Assembly (NCBI GenBank): GCA_963666295.1
Contig: OY762707.1
Span: 2,121,686 to 2,185,685 of the forward strand
Length of the DNA: 64,000 bases
DNA from: QZKY01 sp963666295
Lineage (GTDB): Bacteria > Pseudomonadota > Gammaproteobacteria > Burkholderiales > Burkholderiaceae_D
Direction: 5' to 3'
Positions 33,432-41,252 of the stretch are shown here, piece by piece; positions within the stretch are counted from its first letter, which is position 1; every line of letters starts with the position of its first letter. The notes beneath the pieces were generated by a model that was given only the letters and a program-made list of their open reading frames with translations, did no database searches and was not told the origin of the DNA. Made by a program: the position numbers and the translations under genes.

Positions 33432-36266
33432 ATGGCGAGTAACAAAGTAGCGCAATTTGCAACTGAATTGAAAATGCCAGCAGACGTTTTGCTGGCGCAG
33501 TTGCGTGCGGCGGGCGTGGAAAAAACGTCTGCAGACGATACCCTGACTAATGATGACAAGGACAGGCTCTTGAGTCATCTTCGGCGCGCTCATGGAGCAT
33601 CTGCGAAAACGGAAAAAAAGAAAATCACGTTGACGCGCAAGGAAACGTCAGAAATCAAGCAGGCAGATGCTTCCGGGAAGTCGCGCACGATTCAGGTCGA
33701 GGTGCGCAAAAAGCGTACTTTTGTTCAGCGTGATGACCAGGTTGCCACAAGGGTTCAAGCTACGGAGGTGGCGCCAATTATCGACGAGGCAGAACGTGAG
33801 CGTCGCGCGGAGGAAGCGAAGCGCCAGGCAGAACTGATTGCACGCCAGGAAGCGGATCTGCAAGCCAAGAAAGCAGAGTTGGCGCGACTGGAAGAAGAGA
33901 AGAAGACGCAGGCAGATGCCGCGCAAAAGGCAAAGGAAGAGGCAGCTGAGCAAGCGCGTCAGGTGCTTGAGGAAGAAGAAAGTTTGAAGAAGAATCAGCA
34001 GGTAGACGAAGCGGCGGCTGCAGAATTGAAAAAAGCCAGAGAGGCAGAAGCGGCAAAAGAAGCGAAAAAAACGGCTGAAAAGGCTGAAAAGCAAGCGGTT
34101 CAGACTGAAAAGGCGCGTAAGGCGGTGGAAGATGAGGTCGCTCAAATCAAGGCGATGATGAGCGAGGCGCGTAAGCCGGCAAAACCTGCACCCAAGAAAG
34201 TTCCGGCTCAGGAAGTGGCTAAAAAACCGGAAGGGACTATCCGCAAGCCGGAAGAGAAGGCAGATAAAAAAGCGGGTGAGAAACCTGCTGGTGACAAAAA
34301 GGCGCCTGTTGACAAGAAGTCGGTCAAGTCAGCCAAGATAGCCTCTTCCTGGCAGGAAGAGGGCGCCAAGAAGCGCAGTCCGGGCGCTAAGGGTCGCGGC
34401 GGTAACGAGGCAGGGAAGAACGATGCATGGCGTAGCAGTGGGCCCAAAGGGCGCAGGGCCGCGCCTCCCAAAGACCGCCAGACCAATTTCCAGCAGCCGA
34501 CAGAAGCCATTGTGCATGACGTTCAAGTTCCAGAGACGATCACGGTTGCTGAATTGGCTCACAGCATGGCTGTCAAGGCGACCGAAGTTATCAAACAATT
34601 AATGAAACTCGGCCAGATGGTCACCATTAATCAGGTGCTGGATCAGGAAACAGCCATGATTCTGGTTGAGGAAATGGGGCATAAGGCATATGCAGCAAAA
34701 CTGGACGATGTAGAGTCATTGCTGACGGAAGAGGGCTCTCAGGCAGACTATGTCATGTTGCCGCGCGCTCCCGTTGTGACCGTCATGGGTCACGTTGACC
34801 ATGGCAAGACGTCATTGCTGGACTACATTCGTCGTACCAAGGTTGCTTCTGGCGAGGCTGGTGGTATTACGCAGCATATTGGTGCTTACCATGTGCGCAC
34901 AGAGCGCGGCATGATTACCTTTCTCGATACGCCGGGACATGAGGCGTTTACAGCCATGCGTGCCCGCGGTGCGCAAGCGACTGATATCGTCATTCTTGTT
35001 GTTGCGGCTGACGATGGAGTGATGCCGCAGACGAAAGAGGCAATTGCTCATGCCAAGGCAGCTGGTGTGCCGCTGGTTGTGGCGATCAACAAGATGGATA
35101 AGGACGGTGCGAATAAGGACCGTGTGATACAGGAGCTGGTTGCCGAAGGTGTGATACCAGAAGAATACGGCGGTGACGCACCATTTGTGCCAGTTTCTGC
35201 CAAGGCGGGTACGGGTATTGACGATTTGTTGGAAAACGTCTTGCTGCAAGCTGAAATTCTGGAATTGCAGGCACCAGTCGATGCACCGGCTAAAGGGCTG
35301 GTGGTTGAGGCGAGGCTGGACAAGGGTAAAGGTTCCGTTGCGACGGTGCTGATTCAGTCCGGCACACTGAAACGCGGTGACGTGGTGCTGGCGGGGAACG
35401 AGTACGGCCGTGTTCGTGCGATGCTGGATGAAAATGGCAAGGCCGTTACCGAGGCTGGCCCGTGCATTCCGGTCGAAATCCAGGGCTTGACTGGTGTGCC
35501 GGCGGCCGGTGAAGAAGTGCTTGTCATGGCTGAGGAACGCAAGGCGCGTGAAATCAGTCTGTTCCGTCAAGGCAAGTATCGTGATGTGAAACTGGCCAAG
35601 CAGGCGGCGGCTAAACTGGAAAATCTGTTTGACCAGATTTCTGAAGGCCAGGTTCAGAATCTGCCGATGATTATCAAGACGGATGTTCAGGGTTCGCAGG
35701 AAGCGCTGGTGCAATCAATGCAGAAGCTTTCCACGGATGAGGTGCGCGTTCAGGTTGTCCATGCAGGTGTGGGCGGTATTACCGAATCGGACGTCAATCT
35801 GGCAGTGGCTTCCAATGCGATCATTATCGGCTTTAATACGCGTGCCGATGCGTCGACGCGCAATCTGGCTGAAAACAACGGAATTGATATCCGCTACTAC
35901 AACATCATTTATGACGCGATTGACGAGGTCAAGTCAGCCTTGTCTGGCATGTTGGCGCCAGAGAAGCGTGAACAGGTTATTGGTCTGGTAGAGATCAGAC
36001 AGGTCATCATGGCGAGTAAAGTGGGTGCCATTGCAGGCTGTCAGGTACTTGAAGGGCTTGTGCGTCGTGGCGCGCCTGTTCGTCTGCTGCGTGACAATGT
36101 CGTGATCTGGAACGGTGAAATTGATACGCTTAAGCGCTTCAAGGACGATGTACGTGAAGTCAAGTCTGGGTTCGAGTGTGGTTTGACCCTGAAGGGTTAT
36201 AACGACATCAAGGTAAATGACCAGGTCGAAGTATACGAGATTCTGGAAATTGCACGGACGCTGTAA
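33432..36266 (+). CDS. infB: translation initiation factor IF-2
   Basis: 944 residues. Places initiator tRNA on the 30S subunit and drives subunit joining with GTP. Order: N-terminal IF2-N domain (1-60), a long charged, lysine/alanine/glutamate-rich linker with coiled-coil character (about 60-340), a second IF2-N domain, then the GTPase core with GHVDHGKT at 453-460, DTPGHEAF and NKMD, followed by domains II-IV. The linker makes it longer than E. coli IF-2 (890). A 57-base gap separates it from nusA. In E. coli shorter forms arise from internal starts; not assessed here. Confidence 0.97.
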   Translation: MASNKVAQFATELKMPADVLLAQLRAAGVEKTSADDTLTNDDKDRLLSHLRRAHGASAKTEKKKITLTRKETSEIKQADASGKSRTIQVEVRKKRTFVQRDDQVATRVQATEVAPIIDEAERERRAEEAKRQAELIARQEADLQAKKAELARLEEEKKTQADAAQKAKEEAAEQARQVLEEEESLKKNQQVDEAAAAELKKAREAEAAKEAKKTAEKAEKQAVQTEKARKAVEDEVAQIKAMMSEARKPAKPAPKKVPAQEVAKKPEGTIRKPEEKADKKAGEKPAGDKKAPVDKKSVKSAKIASSWQEEGAKKRSPGAKGRGGNEAGKNDAWRSSGPKGRRAAPPKDRQTNFQQPTEAIVHDVQVPETITVAELAHSMAVKATEVIKQLMKLGQMVTINQVLDQETAMILVEEMGHKAYAAKLDDVESLLTEEGSQADYVMLPRAPVVTVMGHVDHGKTSLLDYIRRTKVASGEAGGITQHIGAYHVRTERGMITFLDTPGHEAFTAMRARGAQATDIVILVVAADDGVMPQTKEAIAHAKAAGVPLVVAINKMDKDGANKDRVIQELVAEGVIPEEYGGDAPFVPVSAKAGTGIDDLLENVLLQAEILELQAPVDAPAKGLVVEARLDKGKGSVATVLIQSGTLKRGDVVLAGNEYGRVRAMLDENGKAVTEAGPCIPVEIQGLTGVPAAGEEVLVMAEERKAREISLFRQGKYRDVKLAKQAAAKLENLFDQISEGQVQNLPMIIKTDVQGSQEALVQSMQKLSTDEVRVQVVHAGVGGITESDVNLAVASNAIIIGFNTRADASTRNLAENNGIDIRYYNIIYDAIDEVKSALSGMLAPEKREQVIGLVEIRQVIMASKVGAIAGCQVLEGLVRRGAPVRLLRDNVVIWNGEIDTLKRFKDDVREVKSGFECGLTLKGYNDIKVNDQVEVYEILEIARTL

Positions 36267-36277
36267 AGTCGAAAACT

Positions 36278-36667
36278 ATGGCTAAGCGCAAGAAATCAAT
36301 GCCGGGCAGGGGGTTGCGGGTCGGAGACCAGATCCAGCGCGACCTGTCTGAAATCATTGCCCTGGAACTGAAAGATCCAAGAGTGGGCATGGTGACGATC
36401 AGCGAGGTTCAGGTTACGCCGGATTATGCGCACGCCAAGGTGTATTTCACGACCTTGACGGATGATCCTGAGGCAATACAGGAAACGCTGATCGGGTTAC
36501 GCAAGGCCTCCGGGTTCATGCGTACCCAGTTGTCGCGACGACTGCACATTCACACTTTGCCGCAGCTGAATTTCATTCACGACACGAGCACGATGCGTGG
36601 CCTGGCCTTGTCGAATCTGATAGATCAGGCTAACGCCGAGCGAGTCAGTGACGTTGACGAACAGTAA
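36278..36667 (+). CDS. rbfA: 30S ribosome-binding factor RbfA
   Basis: 129 residues. Single KH-like domain protein needed for 16S 5'-end processing and cold adaptation. Family features: RVGDQIQRDLSEII near the N-terminus, DPRVGMVTISEVQVTPDYAHAKVY and the closing LPQLNFIHDTS. Located 12 bases after infB and before truB, its usual place. A basic N-terminal extension (KRKKSMPGRG) is common among betaproteobacterial forms. Confidence 0.95.
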   Translation: MAKRKKSMPGRGLRVGDQIQRDLSEIIALELKDPRVGMVTISEVQVTPDYAHAKVYFTTLTDDPEAIQETLIGLRKASGFMRTQLSRRLHIHTLPQLNFIHDTSTMRGLALSNLIDQANAERVSDVDEQ

Positions 36668-36702
36668 TCGTTGCTAGCCCGGTGCTAGGGGCAAAGCGGA
36701 AA

Positions 36703-37635
36703 ATGGCAAAATCCTCACAAAAACAAAAACGCGACATCGTTAATGGCGTTTTGCTGCTGGACAAGCCGGACGGGATTTCCAGTAATGATGCCCTGACCAG
36801 GGCAAGGCGATTGCTCAACGCCAGAAAAGGCGGACACACTGGCACGCTGGATCCGTTTGCGACCGGCCTGCTGCCACTGTGTTTTGGTGAAGCTACCAAG
36901 TTTTCTCATGATCTGCTGAATTCAGACAAAGTCTACGAGACGACGGTGCATCTGGGCGTCACGACGTCGACAGGCGATACCGAAGGCGATGTGACTGGCA
37001 CGGATGTTGTTGATGTCGATGCCAACCAGATTGAGGCGGCTCTGGCTGCATTCAGGGGCGACATTGAACAGGTGCCGCCCATGCACTCCGCGTTGAAATT
37101 CGAAGGCAAGCCGCTTTACGAATATGCGCGCGCAGGTGTGACGCTGGAACGGAAAGCGCGCAAGGTGACGATTCATTCACTGGAACTACTCGATTACACC
37201 CCGCCGTATCTTCGTCTGCATGTGCATTGCAGTAAAGGGACATACATTCGTGTATTGGGGGAGGATATTGGTGAATATCTTGGCTGCGGCGCGCACTTGA
37301 AAGCTTTGCGGCGTGTGCAGGTTGGGCATTTGACGCTGGAAGGCGCGCACAAACTGGCAGAACTGGAAAATGTATTGGCAGAGGAGCGTGAGGCATTGCT
37401 CCAGCCTGTCGACAGTTTGCTTTCGACTTTGCCAGTCATCGAGCTTGACCCAGATTTGACCAGGCGCTACCTGCATGGCCAGCGTTTGCCACTCGCCGAA
37501 GACGGTACGGATATTCTGGAGTTACAGGGCCGGGTGCGTGTTTATCGCGCATCCGATTATGCTTTGCTTGGTACCGGTGTGATTTCTCCCTATGGTGTGT
37601 TGGCACCTGAGAGATTGATAGCGACGCAAGAGTAG
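36703..37635 (+). CDS. truB: tRNA pseudouridine-55 synthase TruB
   Basis: 310 residues from ATG 36703; a GTG at 36682 in the same frame is possible but the sequence between looks non-coding. Makes the universal pseudouridine in the T loop of tRNAs. The catalytic Asp50 is in GGHTGTLDPFATGLLPL, KPDGISSND precedes it, and the C-terminal PUA-like part ends near residue 305. Last gene of the rimP-nusA-infB-rbfA-truB run; typA follows after 85 bases. rpsO, which often comes next in other bacteria, is not here. Confidence 0.95.
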   Translation: MAKSSQKQKRDIVNGVLLLDKPDGISSNDALTRARRLLNARKGGHTGTLDPFATGLLPLCFGEATKFSHDLLNSDKVYETTVHLGVTTSTGDTEGDVTGTDVVDVDANQIEAALAAFRGDIEQVPPMHSALKFEGKPLYEYARAGVTLERKARKVTIHSLELLDYTPPYLRLHVHCSKGTYIRVLGEDIGEYLGCGAHLKALRRVQVGHLTLEGAHKLAELENVLAEEREALLQPVDSLLSTLPVIELDPDLTRRYLHGQRLPLAEDGTDILELQGRVRVYRASDYALLGTGVISPYGVLAPERLIATQE

Positions 37636-37720
37636 TTGCTTTTCAGTTTGCTTTTTAATAAAACGCCGCGCCCAACGCATTCGCGGCTACAATCACGGCT
37701 TTTCAAAAGTAATTTCAAAG

Positions 37721-39556
37721 ATGAACAAATCAGAACGCGCCATACGTAATATCGCCATTATTGCCCACGTTGACCACGGCAAGACGACACTGGTTGACCA
37801 GATGCTGCGGCAATCAGGCACCTTTCGCGAAAATCAGCAGGTTGATGCGCGCGTAATGGACTCCAATGACCTGGAAAAAGAGCGTGGCATCACGATTCTG
37901 TCAAAAAATTGCGCTATCGATTACCGGGGCACGCATATCAATATCGTCGATACACCTGGCCATGCTGATTTTGGTGGCGAAGTCGAGCGCGTGCTATCGA
38001 TGGTGGATAGCGTATTGTTGCTGGTTGATGCTGTTGAAGGGCCGATGCCGCAAACGCGTTTTGTGACGCGCAAGGCGCTTGGGTTGGGATTAAAGCCGAT
38101 TGTGGTCGTAAACAAGGTAGACCGTCCGGGCGCACGCCCTGACTGGGTCGTTAATGCTACTTTCGACTTGTTTGACAAGCTCGGCGCAACCGAAGAACAA
38201 CTCGACTTTCCTGTGGTCTATGCGTCGGCGCTCAACGGTTATGCCGGTCTGGAGGCGGAGGTTCGTGAGGGTACGATGGATCCTCTTTTCGAAGCGATTC
38301 TTGCACATGTGCCGGTGCGCAATGATGATCCTGACGGACCGCTGCAGATGCAAATTTGTTCCCTTGACTATTCTTCTTATGTCGGAAAAATCGGGATCGG
38401 TCGCGTTAATCGTGGACGTATCAAGGCTGCGCAAGATGTTCTGATCGTGGATGGGCCGGGGGCTTCACCAATCAAGGCGCGCATTAATCAGGTGCTTCAT
38501 TTCAAGGGTCTGGACAGGGAACTGGTTCAAGAAGCCGCAGCAGGCGATATTGTACTGATTAACGGGATTGAGGAGATTGGCATTGGCTCGACGGTTTGCG
38601 CACTGGATGCGCCAGACCCATTGCCGATGCTCACGGTGGATGAACCGACGCTGACGATGAATTTTATGGTCAACACATCACCTTTGGCTGGACGTGAAGG
38701 CAAGTTCGTGACTAGTCGCCAATTGCGAGAGCGCCTTGAGCGTGAATTGAAAGCGAACGTCGCTTTGCGCGTCTTGCCGACGGATGACGATACTGTGTTT
38801 GAAGTGTCCGGACGCGGCGAGCTGCATCTGACCATTCTGTTGGAAAACATGCGTCGGGAAGGTTATGAACTGGCCGTGTCGCGTCCGCGCGTGGTGATCA
38901 GGGAGATTGACGGCGTACGCCACGAGCCGTATGAAATTTTGACAGTCGATATTGAAGAAGGGCACCAGGGCGGTGTCATGGAAGAGTTGGGTCGTCGCCG
39001 AGGCGAATTGCAGGATATGCAGCCGGATGGGAAAGGGCGGGTTCGCCTGGACTACCGCATTCCGGCGCGTGGGCTGATTGGGTTTCAGGGTGAGTTCATG
39101 ACCTTGACGCGCGGTACAGGGCTGATGAGCCATATCTTTGATGGTTACGCGCCCGTTGATGCTGGCAAAGGCGAGATTCCCGGTCGTCGAAATGGTGTGC
39201 TGGTGTCGCAGGACGACGGCGCAGCAGTGGGTTACGCGCTCTGGAAGCTGCAGGAGCGTGGGCGAATGTTTGTTAGCCACAACGACCCTGTCTATGAGGG
39301 TATGATCATCGGCATCAATGCGCGCGACAACGATTTGACAGTCAATCCGATCAAGGGCAAGCAGTTGACAAACGTGCGTGCATCCGGATCTGATGAGGCG
39401 GTGCGTCTAACACCGCCGATTCAGTTGACGCTTGAATATGCGGTTGAATTTATCGACGATGATGAACTGGTGGAAATTACGCCAAAAAGCATTCGTTTAC
39501 GCAAACGCTTCCTGAAAGAGCACGAACGGAAACGCGCCAGCCGGGAAGCCCACTAA
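37721..39556 (+). CDS. typA: ribosome-associated GTPase TypA/BipA
   Basis: 611 residues. Translational GTPase of the EF-G/LepA class that helps 50S assembly and stress adaptation. P-loop AHVDHGKT at 15-22, switch II DTPGHADFGGE, NKVDRPGARP for guanine recognition, then domains II, III, V and the BipA-specific C-terminal domain with RGTGLMSHIFDGY. A CTACAAT stretch about 30 bases before the ATG may serve as a -10 box. Confidence 0.97.
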   Translation: MNKSERAIRNIAIIAHVDHGKTTLVDQMLRQSGTFRENQQVDARVMDSNDLEKERGITILSKNCAIDYRGTHINIVDTPGHADFGGEVERVLSMVDSVLLLVDAVEGPMPQTRFVTRKALGLGLKPIVVVNKVDRPGARPDWVVNATFDLFDKLGATEEQLDFPVVYASALNGYAGLEAEVREGTMDPLFEAILAHVPVRNDDPDGPLQMQICSLDYSSYVGKIGIGRVNRGRIKAAQDVLIVDGPGASPIKARINQVLHFKGLDRELVQEAAAGDIVLINGIEEIGIGSTVCALDAPDPLPMLTVDEPTLTMNFMVNTSPLAGREGKFVTSRQLRERLERELKANVALRVLPTDDDTVFEVSGRGELHLTILLENMRREGYELAVSRPRVVIREIDGVRHEPYEILTVDIEEGHQGGVMEELGRRRGELQDMQPDGKGRVRLDYRIPARGLIGFQGEFMTLTRGTGLMSHIFDGYAPVDAGKGEIPGRRNGVLVSQDDGAAVGYALWKLQERGRMFVSHNDPVYEGMIIGINARDNDLTVNPIKGKQLTNVRASGSDEAVRLTPPIQLTLEYAVEFIDDDELVEITPKSIRLRKRFLKEHERKRASREAH

Positions 39557-39591
39557 AGATCGGAACTTGCCACACAGGATTTCTCTGTATT

Positions 39592-40485
39592 TTGCATAAG
39601 CCTCTCACACACCGACGCGCGCTAGTCTTCATGATTTGTGCAGCGACGCTCTGGAGCATTGCTGGCGTATTTACCCGCCACCTGGAGGAGGCACGCAGTT
39701 TTGAGGTTACCTTTTGGCGCAGTGTGTTTGCCGCAATATTCATGATGGTTGTTCTGGCCTGTCAGCACCGAAGCGGTACGTTGGCGAAAATTCAGAAAGC
39801 CGGATGGGTTGGTGTTTTTTCAGGATTTTGCTGGGCCATGATGTTCATTGGCTTCATGCTGTCGCTGACCCTGACAACAACGGCCAACACGCTGGTCATA
39901 TGCAGCCTGACACCGTTGGTGACGGCGATTTTTGCCTGGGTATTTTTGAAGCAGCGCACGCCAAGGCGAACATGGGTAGCGATTGCCATTGCTTTTTCAG
40001 GCATTGTTGTGATGTTTGCGGGTAGTCTGATGGAGTTTGGTCGGTCTCATTTGCTGGGCATCAGTGTGGCGATGATGCAGCCGATCTTCGCCTCAGCCAA
40101 TTTTGTTATTTTCCAGAAGTCGGGCCGCGAACTGGATCTGATTCCTTCAGTCTTGCTTGGCGCGATTTTTTCTGCATTGATCATGTTGCCGCTGGCGATG
40201 CCATTTAAATCTTCTTTGCACGACATTGGCATCATGGCGGTTCTAGGAGTGTTTCAACTGGGTTTGGCATGTGTGTTATTGATTATTGCGTGCCGATCGC
40301 TTTCTGCACCGGAAGTGGCATTGCTTGCAATGCTGGAGGTGGTTCTGGGGCCGTTCTGGGCGTGGATTGGGGCAGGCGAAGTGCCGGCTAGTACATCGTT
40401 GCTGGGAGGCGTCTGTGTGCTGGTCGCCCTCGCGATCAATGAAATCGGCCTTTTACGCCAGTTAGGAAGAATGAATATACCGTGA
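39592..40485 (+). CDS. EamA/DMT family transporter
   Basis: 297 residues, predicted ten membrane helices in two EamA halves, the drug/metabolite transporter arrangement. The start TTG 39592 gives a complete first helix (ALVFMICAATLWSIAGVF); an ATG at 39631 would cut it. Substrate unknown: relatives export amino acids, purines or sugars, or import S-adenosylmethionine. It occupies the place just upstream of hupB where lon usually lies in Burkholderiales. Confidence 0.85.
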   Translation: MHKPLTHRRALVFMICAATLWSIAGVFTRHLEEARSFEVTFWRSVFAAIFMMVVLACQHRSGTLAKIQKAGWVGVFSGFCWAMMFIGFMLSLTLTTTANTLVICSLTPLVTAIFAWVFLKQRTPRRTWVAIAIAFSGIVVMFAGSLMEFGRSHLLGISVAMMQPIFASANFVIFQKSGRELDLIPSVLLGAIFSALIMLPLAMPFKSSLHDIGIMAVLGVFQLGLACVLLIIACRSLSAPEVALLAMLEVVLGPFWAWIGAGEVPASTSLLGGVCVLVALAINEIGLLRQLGRMNIP

Positions 40486-40548
40486 CGCGGCCATGCCGAC
40501 TTTTTGTGGTGTATTCGCGTATGGCTTGAGAAATCTTGGCAAACCGCA

Positions 40549-40577
40549 TTGACACATTTCGTGCACGATTGTTAAAT
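40549..40577 (+). promoter_or_regulatory. putative promoter of hupB
   Basis: A perfect TTGACA at 40549-40554 and TTAAAT at 40572-40577 with a 17-base spacer. A start near 40584 would give a leader of about 90 bases that contains the hairpin at 40639-40654. Confidence 0.5.
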
Positions 40578-40638
40578 GAAGGCTTGTGTTTTTCAGCCTG
40601 GACAAAAATGTTTCAGGCACAGGGGTGTGATGGTTTAC

Positions 40639-40654
40639 GTGGTTGTAAAACCAC
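40639..40654 (+). promoter_or_regulatory. hairpin in the hupB leader, just upstream of the ribosome site
   Basis: GTGGTT - GTAA - AACCAC, a perfect 6-bp stem with a GNRA-like tetraloop, 6 bases before AAGGAGAG. No T run, so not a terminator; it could stabilise the message or tune ribosome access. Confidence 0.4.
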
Positions 40655-40672
40655 CTAGTTAAGGAGAGAGGC

Positions 40673-40945
40673 GTGAATAAGACGGAACTGATTGAACATA
40701 TTGCGGCATCAGCGGATATTTCCAAAGCGGCAGCGGCACGCGCGCTGGATGCGATGATTGATGCAGTAAAAACGACGCTTGGTTCAGAGGGTGTAGTTGC
40801 TATTGCCGGCTTTGGAACATTCAGTGTCGGGCAGCGTGAGGCGCGCCAGGGCCGTAATCCGCGTACGGGTGAAGTAATCGAAATCGAAGCAGCAAAAATT
40901 CCTAAATTTAAGGCTGGTAAATCGCTGAAAGATGCTGTAAACTAG
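40673..40945 (+). CDS. hupB: DNA-binding protein HU-beta
   Basis: 90 residues from GTG 40673 with a strong AAGGAG ribosome site. Dimeric nucleoid protein that bends DNA. The start MNKTELIEHIA, the core GFGTFSVGQREARQGRNPRTG (split by the DNA-contacting arm) and the end PKFKAGKSLKDAVN are classical HU. In most Burkholderiales hupB follows lon and precedes tRNA-Val, tRNA-Asp and ppiD; the downstream half of that order is kept here. Confidence 0.97.
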   Translation: MNKTELIEHIAASADISKAAAARALDAMIDAVKTTLGSEGVVAIAGFGTFSVGQREARQGRNPRTGEVIEIEAAKIPKFKAGKSLKDAVN

Positions 40946-40998
40946 CGTCTTTGTCGAGGTGGCAATCGATAAAAAGTTCGGCTGACTTGGCGTTCGTA

Positions 40999-41074
40999 GG
41001 GTGCTTAGCTCAGTTGGTAGAGCGGCGCCCTTACAAGGCGTAGGTCGGGAGTTCGACCCTCTCAGCACCCACCA
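40999..41074 (+). tRNA. tRNA-Val (anticodon TAC)
   Basis: 76 bases. Acceptor stem GGGTGCT / AGCACCC, discriminator A, encoded CCA at 41072-41074. D arm GCTCAGTTGGTAGAGC, anticodon loop CTTACAA with TAC at 41032-41034, T loop GTTCGAC. All stems pair. Probably co-transcribed with hupB and tRNA-Asp. Confidence 0.97.
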
Positions 41075-41098
41075 GTAATGCCGAACAAAAAGAATTCA

Positions 41099-41175
41099 GG
41101 AGTGGTAGTTCAGTTGGTTAGAATACCGGCCTGTCACGCCGGGGGTCGCGGGTTCGAGCCCCGTCCACTCCGCCA
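41099..41175 (+). tRNA. tRNA-Asp (anticodon GTC)
   Basis: 77 bases. Acceptor stem GGAGTGG / CCACTCC, discriminator G, encoded CCA at 41173-41175. Anticodon loop CTGTCAC with GTC at 41133-41135, T loop GGTTCGAGC. A terminator follows 7 bases downstream. Confidence 0.97.
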
Positions 41176-41182
41176 ACATAAA

Positions 41183-41208
41183 AAGGCGAACGCGAGTTCG
41201 CCTTTTTT
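41183..41208 (+). terminator. intrinsic terminator after the tRNA pair
   Basis: AAGGCGAAC - GCGA - GTTCGCCTT, 9-bp stem with tetraloop, followed by a run of T to 41208. Ends the hupB-tRNA-Val-tRNA-Asp unit; ppiD needs its own promoter in the next 44 bases or read-through. Confidence 0.85.
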
Positions 41209-41252
41209 CATATGCAGGACTCAATCGTTACACGTTTGATAAATAAGCTGCC

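Noticed and set aside
34812..35714. 300-codon frame on the minus strand
   Set aside because: Antisense to the GTPase part of infB, a well-conserved protein.
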